Origin: Bacillota bacterium
GTDB lineage: Bacteria; Bacillota_I; Bacilli_A; RF39; UBA660
Direction: 5' to 3'
DNA: 64,000 bases
NCBI GenBank assembly: GCA_015059435.1
Contig: SVAJ01000001.1
Span: forward strand, 1 to 64,000
In this document: positions 9,401 through 18,244 of the stretch, piece after piece
Layout of the letters: each line of letters opens with the position of its first letter
How positions within the stretch are numbered: position 1 is the first letter of the stretch
Notes under the pieces: model-generated
The model's input: the letters and a program-made list of their open reading frames with translations, nothing else
Database searches by the model: none
What the model was told of the DNA's origin: nothing
Program-made: the position numbers and the translations under genes

Positions 9401-9956
9401 CTTGACCTCCTATGTAGTATGCAATTGAATTTATAAATCTAAAACCTGGATATAAGAAATATTTATCTATTTCAATCAGTTCTCTACTAGCGGTTGATCC
9501 TATCTTTGATTGGATTTGCTCATATGAAGATCGACTTAAAAATAAAGCTCCATATTTATACATCATGTGTTGATCTGTATAATCAACTGGAGTTATATAA
9601 TCGTCTTCAAGATATATTTTCTTTTTTGGAATTAACTTGTAATATTCTAAATATACGACTATAACTGCAAATTGATATGGAGTTACTTTGTATTTATTAC
9701 TATATTGAGAAATTTTAAATCTTTTACTTAATCTTATTTCTTCGTATATACATGTTAATACTTCTTTAGAACATGTACTATTAATACCATAAAATTGTGC
9801 GAACGGAAGGAATCCTTCTGGACTTAAAAGATATTCAATAAATTTCTTTTTCTTCTTACATTGTATTTTATTTGAACATATTTCTATAATTATACATAAA
9901 AATATATATGCTACTGTAAATATTATAATAAAGTATTTGAATTCTTCTAGTCTCAT
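9387..9956 (-). CDS. Hypothetical protein with N-terminal membrane segment
   Basis: The ATG at 9956 is preferred because AAGG lies eight bases before it; a GTG at 9965 falls inside that ribosome site. The product of 189 residues has one membrane segment (about residues 8-27), a basic cluster (CKKKKKF) and a soluble remainder with a few Cys. No family recognised. It overlaps the transglutaminase gene by 14 bases and heads the three-gene operon, so it may form a membrane complex with the next two products. Confidence 0.6.
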   Translation of the reverse strand: MRLEEFKYFIIIFTVAYIFLCIIIEICSNKIQCKKKKKFIEYLLSPEGFLPFAQFYGINSTCSKEVLTCIYEEIRLSKRFKISQYSNKYKVTPYQFAVIVVYLEYYKLIPKKKIYLEDDYITPVDYTDQHMMYKYGALFLSRSSYEQIQSKIGSTASRELIEIDKYFLYPGFRFINSIAYYIGGQDEKK

Positions 9957-10016
9957 ATATTTCACCTTCTCTAGTATAAAAATATCATATCAAAAATAGC
10001 TTTATTAGTAAACTAA

Positions 10017-10040
10017 AAAGACTAGGTTTTTCTAGTCTTT
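10017..10040 (-). terminator. Terminator after the NPQTG surface protein gene
   Basis: Stem AAAGACTAG (10017-10025) and CTAGTCTTT (10032-10040), the hairpin core shared by many genes in this window. Confidence 0.8.
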
Positions 10041-10067
10041 ACAATTCATTAGAGTATTTATATTTTT

Positions 10068-12395
10068 TTAATATCTAATTTTAGATTTTTTTAGTTTTGG
10101 TTTAGCGATTAATCCTAAAGCTAAACCTAATGATGAAACCAATAATACAAATATCCATGTACTAATGTTATCACCAGTTTGTGGATTATTTGTTGTAGAA
10201 CTTATAGAAGATGTGTTACTTCCTGTTAGAACATACTTACTTAAATGATCTATAGTTCCAACTAAATAAACTCCTTCAACTTTAAGTGTGATTGGATCTC
10301 CAATACTTAAATCATCATTTAAATACATAATTTTAAATGTATTATATTTTTTCATTTTATCTGTCATTTTAATTTTGATTTTAAATGGACCTTCGTGAAT
10401 ATAATGATCATTTTCATCAAATACATCAATTTCATAAAATGCAATTAAGTCACCATATTTTTTAGTGTTTGCTCTTATTGCATCAAATACTTGATCATAT
10501 TCTTCTGATGTAACATCAGCTAAACTCATTATTTCTTCTTTTGTATAACTTAAGTAGTCAACTATACTTAAGTGATATGTATGTCCAGCTTCTTCAGTGA
10601 ATGAAATTTCATTTCCATCATCATCTGAAACTGTATACTTTTCTTCGTTAGACATATAATTTTCTGTTTTTCTAGAAGCTAATGCATATGTTGAGAAACT
10701 ATCAGTTTCAAATGTAATTGTGTTATCTTGGGCATTATATATAGTACCTATTTCTTCATATCCAGTTATTGTATTTCCATCATGAGTTTCATGAACTAAT
10801 ACAACATCTTTACCATTCATATTATCTTCTAATTCAAGAGTAATTCTTGCTTTTTCTTCTAGATTATTAACTTCATTATCCCAAGATTCATAATTGTTGT
10901 TTTCATCTACTAATCCGGCTTTATAAATTGTATTATATAATGATATATCAAAATAATGTTCTATTTCAAAATCATCTTCTGTAATAGCATTTGTAAATGC
11001 TTCTTCTCTACTATATGATATTTCATCACTATCACTAACTTCAAGTTTAGCAGTTCCGTTTTCAAAATTTTCTCCTACAGCCTTATTAATTTCAATATTA
11101 CCAGATTTAACACTTTCTGAATTTGTTTGTACTTCATCATTTACTTCTGTAAAATGTGCACCTAGATGCCAATTTCCTCCACCAATAGTAAATGTATAAA
11201 GTCCGGCTTCTTCACCAGGTTCAAATGGGAATCCATTTAAATCAAATGATGTTAGTTGATATCCTGAATCAGGTATTAATCTAATAGTTAATTCAGTACC
11301 AGTTGGGAACATAGCTTCTCCTGTAGGATCATCAGTACCTTTTACTCCATCATTCCATTCAAATAATTTACCTGCCGCATTAACTTCGTCAACAGTATCA
11401 TACACTTGATTATTATAAACAGCTCTTACAAACTCTAAATTACCATATGGTATTTTATCATCATCTGAATACTCATTACTGTTTGGATCATAACTCCATC
11501 CAAAATTACCCATAATTTTTTCTTCTGATGTTTGTTTTCTTCCAATTACCTCAATATTATATGTTTCTTCATAAGGAACATTTTCTATATCAAATCTAAT
11601 CCCTCTAAATTCTGTATCAAAAGCTGTAGTTAATTCTTCTTTTGTCTGAGGTGTATTATATGGAACATCATTGATTTTTAATGATGTAATTACATCATCC
11701 CATTGTGTTTTAATGTTAAAAGTTACTGTTCCTTCATTATTATAATTATATTGATAATCTATTTCATTTTTTGTTGTAAGTCCGGTGATGATTTCGTCTT
11801 CCGTTGTAAAATTAACTTCATCTTTTGTTAATCTTCTCATCCCTGCGTTATTAATTCCAAATATGAAATCACATGCATCATCAGACCATGGATTATTATA
11901 TTCTAATTCTTCTCCAGATACACTAACTGTAACTTTACTAGTAGTATTACCACCATAATAAACTAGTCCTCCTCTAAATTCAACGTTTGTTAGAGAAACA
12001 TTTGCAACATCTGCTGGAACACTATATCCGTTTTCAGATTGGAATCCAAAGTTAGATAAATTCTTATAATTAGTTTCATCTAGATCTAATTCTATTCCAG
12101 TATAGTCAACAGTACCGCCATTATTTGGAACTAATTTTAATCTTAGATTCTCCCCTGTAACAGTAATATCTTCATCAAATTCTTCTGTTATATCATTCCA
12201 ATCAGCACCATCGTTCAAACTATATTGAACTATACCATAATCAGCACTATTATCTCTAAATGATACTGATAAATGTGTAGTTTCTGCTGGTACCGCAAAT
12301 ACATTTAAAATTGGTCCAAAGTAGCTAAATAACATTGCAAATATTGTTATAATAGACATAATCTTTCTTGGTGTTCTTTTTGATTTTCTAAACAT
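10068..12395 (-). CDS. Wall-anchored surface protein with NPQTG sorting signal
   Basis: The start is the ATG at 12395, preceded by AAGGAGATG; an upstream in-frame ATG at 12488 has no ribosome site. The 775-residue product has a basic N-terminus and signal peptide (cleavage likely near FAVPAE, about residue 35). A long acidic exterior of beta-rich domains follows, and the C-terminus has NPQTG (737-741), a hydrophobic segment and the basic tail KPKLKKSKIRY. That is a complete sortase sorting signal of the NPxTG type. No sortase is in the window. No adhesive domain is recognised with confidence. It has its own terminator and a separate promoter-like -10. Confidence 0.85.
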   Translation of the reverse strand: MFRKSKRTPRKIMSIITIFAMLFSYFGPILNVFAVPAETTHLSVSFRDNSADYGIVQYSLNDGADWNDITEEFDEDITVTGENLRLKLVPNNGGTVDYTGIELDLDETNYKNLSNFGFQSENGYSVPADVANVSLTNVEFRGGLVYYGGNTTSKVTVSVSGEELEYNNPWSDDACDFIFGINNAGMRRLTKDEVNFTTEDEIITGLTTKNEIDYQYNYNNEGTVTFNIKTQWDDVITSLKINDVPYNTPQTKEELTTAFDTEFRGIRFDIENVPYEETYNIEVIGRKQTSEEKIMGNFGWSYDPNSNEYSDDDKIPYGNLEFVRAVYNNQVYDTVDEVNAAGKLFEWNDGVKGTDDPTGEAMFPTGTELTIRLIPDSGYQLTSFDLNGFPFEPGEEAGLYTFTIGGGNWHLGAHFTEVNDEVQTNSESVKSGNIEINKAVGENFENGTAKLEVSDSDEISYSREEAFTNAITEDDFEIEHYFDISLYNTIYKAGLVDENNNYESWDNEVNNLEEKARITLELEDNMNGKDVVLVHETHDGNTITGYEEIGTIYNAQDNTITFETDSFSTYALASRKTENYMSNEEKYTVSDDDGNEISFTEEAGHTYHLSIVDYLSYTKEEIMSLADVTSEEYDQVFDAIRANTKKYGDLIAFYEIDVFDENDHYIHEGPFKIKIKMTDKMKKYNTFKIMYLNDDLSIGDPITLKVEGVYLVGTIDHLSKYVLTGSNTSSISSTTNNPQTGDNISTWIFVLLVSSLGLALGLIAKPKLKKSKIRY

Positions 12396-12452
12396 AAAAA
12401 CATCTCCTTCATTAATATATTTATTCGTGTATTGTAAGTAAGTTATTCTTAA

Positions 12453-12467
12453 CATGATTATATCATG
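12453..12467 (-). promoter_or_regulatory. Extended -10 with palindrome before the NPQTG protein gene
   Basis: On the minus strand TATAAT (12457-12462) is preceded by TG one base away, and it lies inside a perfect palindrome CATGAT-TAT-ATCATG (12453-12467). A similar CCATGATATAAT stands before the BspA-type gene at 14849-14854. No good -35 box is seen at the right distance. The palindrome could bind a regulator, but this is inference. Confidence 0.45.
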
Positions 12468-12592
12468 GGCTATATAGTTTGTATACAAAAATTTAAATTT
12501 AAAAAATTATACTGTAAAGTAGCATAATTTTTAATCTAATTTCTTTGATAAATATAAAAATGGTGTATCACATAAGGCTATTATTATATCAA

Positions 12593-12616
12593 AAAAACTA
12601 AGTAATCTTAGTTTTT
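12593..12616 (-). terminator. Terminator after the 49-aa remnant gene
   Basis: Stem AAAAACTAAG (12593-12602) and CTTAGTTTTT (12607-12616), T-rich on both sides, just after the stop at 12629. Confidence 0.75.
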
Positions 12617-12628
12617 TATTTTATATGT

Positions 12629-12778
12629 TTAATCATTAAATAGTTTAGGTTTTACAAAAATTTTCTTTTTATCAAAATCTATAGTTGTATCGGCATGTCC
12701 ACTTGCTACCATTTCTTCAGCAAAACGTCTTGCTTCACCGTTTTGTCCTTTATAGTATATATTTATTGTTATACTCAT
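12629..12778 (-). pseudogene. Probable N-terminal remnant of a small antibiotic-monooxygenase-like protein
   Basis: A 49-codon frame starting MSITINIYYKGQNGEARRFA, with GGTGAG before the ATG. The beginning, with YYKGxNGxARxFAEEM, recalls short ABM-fold proteins of Firmicutes, which are normally about 100 residues. The conserved core after SG is replaced by DTTIDFDKKKIFVKPK and a stop, so this looks like a truncated gene or a very diverged short one. It is closed by its own terminator, so it may still be transcribed. Homology is from memory only. Confidence 0.45.
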
Positions 12779-12810
12779 ATTCTCACCATCCTATAAACAT
12801 TATATCAAAA

Positions 12811-12836
12811 AAAAGACTAGATTACTCTAGTCTTTT
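12811..12836 (-). terminator. Terminator after the BspA-type gene
   Basis: Perfect eleven-base stem AAAAGACTAGA (12811-12821) and TCTAGTCTTTT (12826-12836) with a four-base loop. Confidence 0.85.
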
Positions 12837-12856
12837 AATTAATTATTCTTTTTAAG

Positions 12857-14824
12857 TTATTGCTGTTTATCAGCTATATTTGTAAGTAATCCTGGTTTTC
12901 CGTTATCAGGATCATCAATTCTAGCATATGATAAATCTAAAGATGTGTTAGGTAATACTGATCTGTTTGAACCTTTCCCACCAACAATATTCGGAATATT
13001 ATAAAATACTGAATTTCCTCTGTTAGCTACAAAATCATCAGAAACATAAATTCTTTTTAGGGATGTTGAACCATAAAATGCATAATTAACATTTACATTT
13101 CCATGCAAGAAACTTAAATCTAATTCCTCTACTCTTTGTAAATCTCTAAATGTATTTGATATATCATTATCAAGAGGTGATCCATGAAAAATACTTGTAT
13201 CAATACTAGTTACATTTATACGAGCAAACATTTCTGTAATACTAGTAACTTTACTTGCATCCCAGTTACTAATTTTTACTTCTTTTAATGAACTACATTG
13301 ACTAAACATATTACTCATATTTGTAACATTGCTTGTATCCCAATTTGTAGTATCTATCTCTTCTAACAATTTACAATAATAGAATAGAGATTGCATATTA
13401 GTAACATTGCTTGTATCCCACTTACTAACATCAATGCTAGCTAATTTAGAATCATTGAAAAACATTAATGAGATGTCAGTAACTTTACTTGTATCCCAGT
13501 TGCTTACGTCTATTTTAGTTATTGAAGTAAGGTATGCAAAAGTAGCACTCATGTTTGTAACATTACTTGTATTCCATTTACTAACATCTAAAGTACTAAG
13601 TAATGAATCTTCAGAAAATAAACGTTTCATACTAGTAACTTTGCTCGTATTCCAATTACTAACATCTATTTTAGTAACCCTACTATTACCAGTAAACATA
13701 TAATCCATATTAGTAACATCAGATGTATCGTGTAATCCTAAATCTATATCTTCTAACGCAATATGAGCAGAAAACATCCAACTAGAGTCTTCATTTAGTT
13801 TTATAAATTTAGCATCTGTATATAAATATATAGTTGAATCACTAAACCACATATATGATTTAAAGTTTTCACCAGCTATTGATATTAAATTATCAGCTGT
13901 TAAGGTATCTTTTATTATTTCATATTCAGCATTTGTTGCTCTTTTAATGTGTTTAATAGTTGAATCGGTATATCTTAAATTTGTATCAGTATTAAATAAC
14001 CATTTAGTATATGTATCACCAGTTATGTCTCTATATTCCAAATTTAATCCACTAGCAAGCATATTTGCTTTAACGCTAAAATCTGAACCATTAATTAACT
14101 TACTACTTGTATTAGCAATATTATTTGTCGCTAATGTAATTATAAACTTATCACCGACTGCTTTTACTCCAAATGGTATACTAATAATACTAAATAACCC
14201 AATTAACATTAAAGATTTAGATAGATGCTTTTTACTTACTGTAGTTACTACTAATCCTGTTAATGAAATAATGCCAAGTATTATATACTTTACTACATTA
14301 TCACCAGTTTTAGGATTGGTTATAGTTTCTTCACTACCGTTAGTTGAGATTTTTTTAGTCCCTGTTGTTCCATTTGTTCTTTCATAAGTTAAAGTTAAAT
14401 TAATTGGTTTATTAGTTATATTAACTCCAGGTGACATACTTGTATACTTAATTGTTAGATTAAATATTTTATCTTCACCTGATTTTATTTTTACATCTGA
14501 TAAATCATCATATGTATATTCCAAATAATCAATATTATTATCACATGATATCGATTTAATTATATAATCATTATTAGAATTATTATTAATTGTTATATTA
14601 TATGTAATTTGCTCATCTATATCACTAAAAATAATATCATTTTTAATTTTATTGTTTGATACACTTACATCATTGACAATGACTCCATCAGATTTTTCAT
14701 TTACTTCTATCTTAGTTATTTTAAATATTACTTCTTCTGCTACTGCATTTAATGTTTTAAATATACTTAATACTAATAAACATGAAAATAATACCATAGA
14801 AATATTTTTAAATAATTTCTTCAT
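12857..14824 (-). CDS. Fusion of an NPKTG surface protein and a BspA-type leucine-rich-repeat protein
   Basis: 655 residues in two parts. Part one: signal peptide (1-30), a beta-rich domain, then NPKTG (170-174), a membrane segment (178-196) and basic KKHLSKS, a complete sortase sorting signal that normally ends a protein. Part two starts at once with a second hydrophobic segment ending FGVKAVGDKF, like a signal peptide. It then has seven clear BspA/DUF285 repeats of about 24 residues (pattern DVSNWDTSKVTNM) between about residues 365 and 530, and the BspA-style end YARIDDP. No ribosome site precedes the internal Met206, so one long product is expected. It could be an ancestral gene fusion or stop-codon loss. 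AGAGGTG supports the start. Confidence 0.8.
   Translation of the reverse strand: MKKLFKNISMVLFSCLLVLSIFKTLNAVAEEVIFKITKIEVNEKSDGVIVNDVSVSNNKIKNDIIFSDIDEQITYNITINNNSNNDYIIKSISCDNNIDYLEYTYDDLSDVKIKSGEDKIFNLTIKYTSMSPGVNITNKPINLTLTYERTNGTTGTKKISTNGSEETITNPKTGDNVVKYIILGIISLTGLVVTTVSKKHLSKSLMLIGLFSIISIPFGVKAVGDKFIITLATNNIANTSSKLINGSDFSVKANMLASGLNLEYRDITGDTYTKWLFNTDTNLRYTDSTIKHIKRATNAEYEIIKDTLTADNLISIAGENFKSYMWFSDSTIYLYTDAKFIKLNEDSSWMFSAHIALEDIDLGLHDTSDVTNMDYMFTGNSRVTKIDVSNWNTSKVTSMKRLFSEDSLLSTLDVSKWNTSNVTNMSATFAYLTSITKIDVSNWDTSKVTDISLMFFNDSKLASIDVSKWDTSNVTNMQSLFYYCKLLEEIDTTNWDTSNVTNMSNMFSQCSSLKEVKISNWDASKVTSITEMFARINVTSIDTSIFHGSPLDNDISNTFRDLQRVEELDLSFLHGNVNVNYAFYGSTSLKRIYVSDDFVANRGNSVFYNIPNIVGGKGSNRSVLPNTSLDLSYARIDDPDNGKPGLLTNIADKQQ
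13240..13735 (-). repeat. Seven tandem BspA/DUF285 repeats (coding)
   Basis: A period of about 72-75 bases encoding the core xDVSNWxTSxVTxMxxMF, visible as recurring aacattactnGTATCCCA on the plus strand. Two degenerate units follow towards the C-terminus. In BspA-like proteins such repeats form solenoids that bind host proteins. Confidence 0.85.
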
Positions 14825-14984
14825 AAATACACCTCTGCTATCTTAAACATTATATCATGGAATTATATATTTTTATCATTTATTTTTTTAAACTGTCAAG
14901 CAAGTGATTGCAAGATTACTATTTTATGAGTATTTTTTATTTTCCACTATATTTTTATTAAAGCAACTGATAATAGACATAAAA

Positions 14985-15009
14985 AAGACCAGATTCATAA
15001 TCTAGTCTT
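14985..15009 (-). terminator. Terminator linked to ppdK-like repeat copy F
   Basis: Stem AAGACCAGATT (14985-14995) and AATCTAGTCTT (14999-15009) with one G-T pair; same core as the ppdK terminator. Confidence 0.7.
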
Positions 15010-15013
15010 AATT

Positions 15014-15058
15014 TCACGCTTTTGCGTTCTGATTTTTTCTCGCTTTAATTGCAATTTG
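15014..15058 (-). repeat. Degraded copy F of the ppdK 3' end
   Basis: Read on the minus strand this encodes QIAIKARKNQNAKA and a stop, matching the PPDK C-terminus QAAIKAKNNK in its first nine residues. It is followed by the same hairpin terminator. It has no ribosome site or start and lies after the 433-residue gene. It is the most diverged of five such copies. Confidence 0.7.
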
Positions 15059-15253
15059 CCCCCCAGTAATATTTGGAACAATGTAGGAACCACTCCTACG
15101 GACTAAAATGACTTATTCAATTATATTATTATATATCGCTTATCTCTTAAATCAAATGATTTATTTCAGTTATATATATTGATTTACTATAATAGTACAA
15201 CTCTTATGTGTTTTTTTGTAATATATGGAAAATGAATAACATTATATAAACTT

Positions 15254-16555
15254 TTACTTTTTTCTAAATGTTTTTATTTTTATAAAATCATCACTAAGTT
15301 CTTCTAATCTTCCTTTGTAATTTAATACTATCGGTTTAATAAAATCAATAGTCCAACCTCTATCTATATACTCTTTAAAATCTTCCGAATAATTTATATC
15401 AGATGTTGTGATTGTTTTATCTACCGCAGATGATATTTTATGAAAACCACAAAATCTAATCAATATTTCATCTTCACTAAATTGTTTAATAAATTCTAAA
15501 TCACTCTTATAATCACTTGATTTATCTTTTAAATTTTCAAATTTAGTGAATAGACCTGCATGAGCACTAATTATACCAGCTACTAATTTTACAATTTTTG
15601 GATTATATGTTTTTTGATCTAACATTTGATATTTAAATTTATCTTCGTTTGATTTTTTATAATATTCATCTGGTAAAACTGATAAAAATTTAGGAATTAA
15701 GTTCGTAAAGTGTGTGTACTCACTTTTTGTTATAAATCCTTCTTTTATAATTTTGTTAGTATGCCTTAAATTTTTAAATCCTTCATTTTCTATTTTGTCA
15801 TTATTAAAAATGCGGCTAAATTGATAATGTAAATTAGCTTCTTTGTGACCACCTGGCCCCATTGAATTATATAAATGATTAAACGGTGTTATATACCATG
15901 CATTCGGTAAATAATACTTAATTTGGCTATAGTTTTTTGAAGGAAATTTTATATTAGAATTATGCAAATAATTTAGTACATCATCGAATAATATTCTGTC
16001 CATATCACAAACTTTATTCTGGTATAATGCCATATTATATGCATCCCTTATATAACTTTCTATTGTTTTTCTATCGGACAGAATACTTAGATTTGCTTTA
16101 TATTCAGTTAATAGTTTTTCTGGATATTTACTCTTAATATGAAATTGATGTTTTAGATAGTGCATACAAGTAACATAGTATTCAAAGAAATCGTGAAAAA
16201 AATCTGTACCATTATATGCTTGCTGATATTTTTGTTTTAGCAAATCTACTAAATTAGCACCACTTTCAGTTAAACCAGATAAATAAGTATCATTATTTTG
16301 CATATACCAGTTATATGCCATAGGATAATCATAATCACATTCGCTAATGTTTAGGTACATCGGTTTAATTTTTAAATAATTATCATATAATAAGTCATAT
16401 TCATTAATTTTTTTAATTAATTTACTTATTTTCTCTGAGTATTCTGGTGATATAGGTATATTTTGTAAATTTGAATTATATTTGTGATTACCATACTCGA
16501 CTAAATCTAAATAGTATTGATTTGGTGCTTCAAGTTCACTAAAATATTTAATCAT
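15254..16555 (-). CDS. Unknown 433-residue protein, sole gene of array module 5
   Basis: 433 residues, mainly helical, without signal peptide or membrane segment, so probably cytoplasmic. It is rich in Tyr, Asn and Lys. A conserved-looking stretch SMGPGGHKEANLHYQFSRIF (about 237-256) could be a functional site. No family recognised. AGGTGATATA precedes the ATG. It stands alone between ppdK-like repeat copies E (upstream) and F (downstream), so it is a single-gene module of the accessory array and probably acquired. Confidence 0.65.
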   Translation of the reverse strand: MIKYFSELEAPNQYYLDLVEYGNHKYNSNLQNIPISPEYSEKISKLIKKINEYDLLYDNYLKIKPMYLNISECDYDYPMAYNWYMQNNDTYLSGLTESGANLVDLLKQKYQQAYNGTDFFHDFFEYYVTCMHYLKHQFHIKSKYPEKLLTEYKANLSILSDRKTIESYIRDAYNMALYQNKVCDMDRILFDDVLNYLHNSNIKFPSKNYSQIKYYLPNAWYITPFNHLYNSMGPGGHKEANLHYQFSRIFNNDKIENEGFKNLRHTNKIIKEGFITKSEYTHFTNLIPKFLSVLPDEYYKKSNEDKFKYQMLDQKTYNPKIVKLVAGIISAHAGLFTKFENLKDKSSDYKSDLEFIKQFSEDEILIRFCGFHKISSAVDKTITTSDINYSEDFKEYIDRGWTIDFIKPIVLNYKGRLEELSDDFIKIKTFRKK

Positions 16556-16589
16556 TATATCACCTCGATTTAGGGTTTATTATAACAAA

Positions 16590-16613
16590 AAAGACTAGTT
16601 TTTCCTAGTCTTT
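16590..16613 (-). terminator. Terminator linked to ppdK-like repeat copy E
   Basis: Stem AAAGACTAG (16590-16598) and CTAGTCTTT (16605-16613); closes the hydrolase-lipoprotein operon. Confidence 0.8.
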
Positions 16614-16617
16614 AGTT

Positions 16618-16665
16618 TTATTTATTATTTACTTTGATTGCAGCTTGTACAACAGCTAGCCTAGG
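16618..16665 (-). repeat. Degraded copy E of the ppdK 3' end
   Basis: The minus-strand frame reads PRLAVVQAAIKVNNK and a stop. Compared with the true PPDK end (ARLAAAQAAIKAKNNK), the match covers about 15 codons, the longest of the five copies. No start or ribosome site belongs to it. It lies 45 bases after the lipoprotein gene and directly before a terminator of the ppdK type. Confidence 0.85.
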
Positions 16666-16680
16666 GGGTTATAGAAAATT

Positions 16681-16708
16681 AACATCGTAATATCTTAATC
16701 TTCTGATT
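16681..16708 (-). repeat. Short repeat shared with 23494-23520
   Basis: The plus strand reads AACATCGTAATATCTTAATC then TTCTGAT. The same sequence with one change stands at 23494-23520. In both places it begins within about 20 bases after a module gene and precedes a ppdK-like copy, so it looks like one edge of the repeat unit. Confidence 0.7.
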
Positions 16709-16710
16709 AT

Positions 16711-17196
16711 TTATTTTTCGAACTTTACTGATATACTATCATTACCTAAATTTGGTAAATTATCTATATGACCTATTTTAGTATAACTATATGATGTATC
16801 AAATGATTTGTAGAATATTACCAAACAATTATCTCCATATAGCATAACATCTCCAGCATTAATTCTTTTTGGATTAGATGAATTTGTAGGCAATGTTGTA
16901 TCTAAATAAATATATTTTTCATTACCGTTTAATTCCCTCATATTTAATTCTTGAGGTAATAAATCAACAAAACTATTAGCAGTTTCACTATCTTCTAAAT
17001 CAATCTTATATTCTTTGCCGTTAATAATTGCTTTCACAGACTTAATCACCTCGTTCGAATTGTTTAATTCATAATTATTGTTTTCTTGTTGGTTAGTTTG
17101 AGTATCTTGAGTATTAGTTTCATTATTTTTTTGATTACAACCAACTACAATAAATAAACAAATAATTATTAATAAACCATATACTATCTTTTTCAT
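16711..17196 (-). CDS. Lipoprotein with cyclophilin-like domain
   Basis: 161 residues. The signal peptide ends in the lipobox VVGC with Cys20, so it is a lipoprotein on the outer face of the membrane. An Asn/Gln/Thr-rich spacer (20-45) is followed by a domain of about 110 residues with LPQELNMRELNGNEKYIYL and AGDVMLYGDNCLVIFYKSF. This matches the bacterial cyclophilin-like fold family found near hydrolases and flavoproteins. Isomerase activity is not established for the family. The start overlaps the hydrolase stop by one base. Confidence 0.8.
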   Translation of the reverse strand: MKKIVYGLLIIICLFIVVGCNQKNNETNTQDTQTNQQENNNYELNNSNEVIKSVKAIINGKEYKIDLEDSETANSFVDLLPQELNMRELNGNEKYIYLDTTLPTNSSNPKRINAGDVMLYGDNCLVIFYKSFDTSYSYTKIGHIDNLPNLGNDSISVKFEK

Positions 17197-18188
17197 TATT
17201 TCAAATTATCCTTTAAAAATTTTTCTATTTTATCAAAAGGTATTATATCTTTTTGATCATATAAATCACAATGAGATGCATTTGGTACAATTAATAATTC
17301 TTTATTATCTTTATATTTACTATCTTTTATCATTTCATCATATGCATCTTTACCCATATAACAAGAATGAGCTTTTTCTCCATGAACTATCATTACAGCG
17401 TTTCTAATTTCATTTGAATATTCAAATAATCTTATATTCATTGCTGAAGTATTTGTTTGGATTGCCCAACCATTATTAGAGTTTAAACTTCTTGAATGAT
17501 ATCCTCTTGGTGTTTTGTAATAAGCATAATAGTCTTTTAAAAATTGTGGGGCATCTTCTGGCATTGGATCAATAACTCCACCTGCCAATTTATACTCTCC
17601 ATTTTTAATATCTTCTGTCCTTTGATTATTTATTTGAACTCTTGCATTATATCTAGATTCTTCGTTATCATTTTCATCAAAATATCCTTTACAAGCAACT
17701 CTTGACATATTATACATAGTTGAGCATATAGTTGCCTTTATTCTTGTATCAATACATGCAGTTTGAAGTGCCATTCCTCCCCAACCGCAAATACCTATTA
17801 TTCCTATCTTTTCATTATCAACATTTTCTAAGGTAGTTAAATAATCTACTGCTGATTGAAAATCCTCTACATTTATTTCTGATGATGTCATATATCTCGG
17901 AGTTCCACCTGATTCACCAGTGAATGATGGATCAAATGCTATTGTTAAAAATCCTCTTTCTGCCATTTCTTGAGCGTATAATCCACTTGATTGTTCTTTA
18001 ACTGCTCCATAAGGTCCACTAACTGCAAGTGCTGGTAATTTACCTTCATAATCTTTTGGTTCATACATATCAGCAACTAATGTAATTCCAAAATGATTTT
18101 TAAATGTTACTTTCTTATGATTAACTTTATCGCTTTGAGGGAATACTTTATCCCATTCCTGAACTAATTTTAATTCTTCTTTCATCAT
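17196..18188 (-). CDS. Alpha/beta hydrolase
   Basis: About 330 residues, starting at ATGATG (18188/18185) just after AGGAGG; which of the two ATGs is used is unclear. An alpha/beta hydrolase core is visible: an oxyanion-side GPYGAV, GFLTIAFDPSFTGES, the nucleophile elbow GICGWGG, and a C-terminal NASHCDLYD with the likely catalytic His. The elbow lacks the usual GxSxG Ser; Cys may be the nucleophile, as in dienelactone-hydrolase relatives, or the site may be altered. The pair with the cyclophilin-like lipoprotein is a recurring one in Firmicutes as I recall. The substrate is unknown. Confidence 0.8.
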   Translation of the reverse strand: MMKEELKLVQEWDKVFPQSDKVNHKKVTFKNHFGITLVADMYEPKDYEGKLPALAVSGPYGAVKEQSSGLYAQEMAERGFLTIAFDPSFTGESGGTPRYMTSSEINVEDFQSAVDYLTTLENVDNEKIGIIGICGWGGMALQTACIDTRIKATICSTMYNMSRVACKGYFDENDNEESRYNARVQINNQRTEDIKNGEYKLAGGVIDPMPEDAPQFLKDYYAYYKTPRGYHSRSLNSNNGWAIQTNTSAMNIRLFEYSNEIRNAVMIVHGEKAHSCYMGKDAYDEMIKDSKYKDNKELLIVPNASHCDLYDQKDIIPFDKIEKFLKDNLK

Positions 18189-18244
18189 ATTCCTCCTAAC
18201 TTTCAATAAATATTATACCACAATTTTTCAAACTATAATGTTCA

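Larger units (their letters stand above)
14825..15253. other. Gene-free stretch holding promoter, terminator and ppdK-like repeat
   Basis: This 429-base gap holds, left to right, a -10-like TATAAT (minus, 14849-14854) for the BspA gene, the fragment AGATTACTATTTTATGA (14913-14929) that recurs beside other ppdK-like repeats, the hairpin at 14985-15009, the degraded ppdK 3' end (15014-15058) and a short hairpin GTAGGA-N5-TCCTAC near 15083-15099. The remaining 130 bases up to the next gene are AT-rich and I see nothing in them. Confidence 0.6.

Noticed and set aside
13407-13703. Plus-strand frames within the BspA repeats
   Set aside because: They mirror the repeat period of the minus-strand gene and have no ribosome site.
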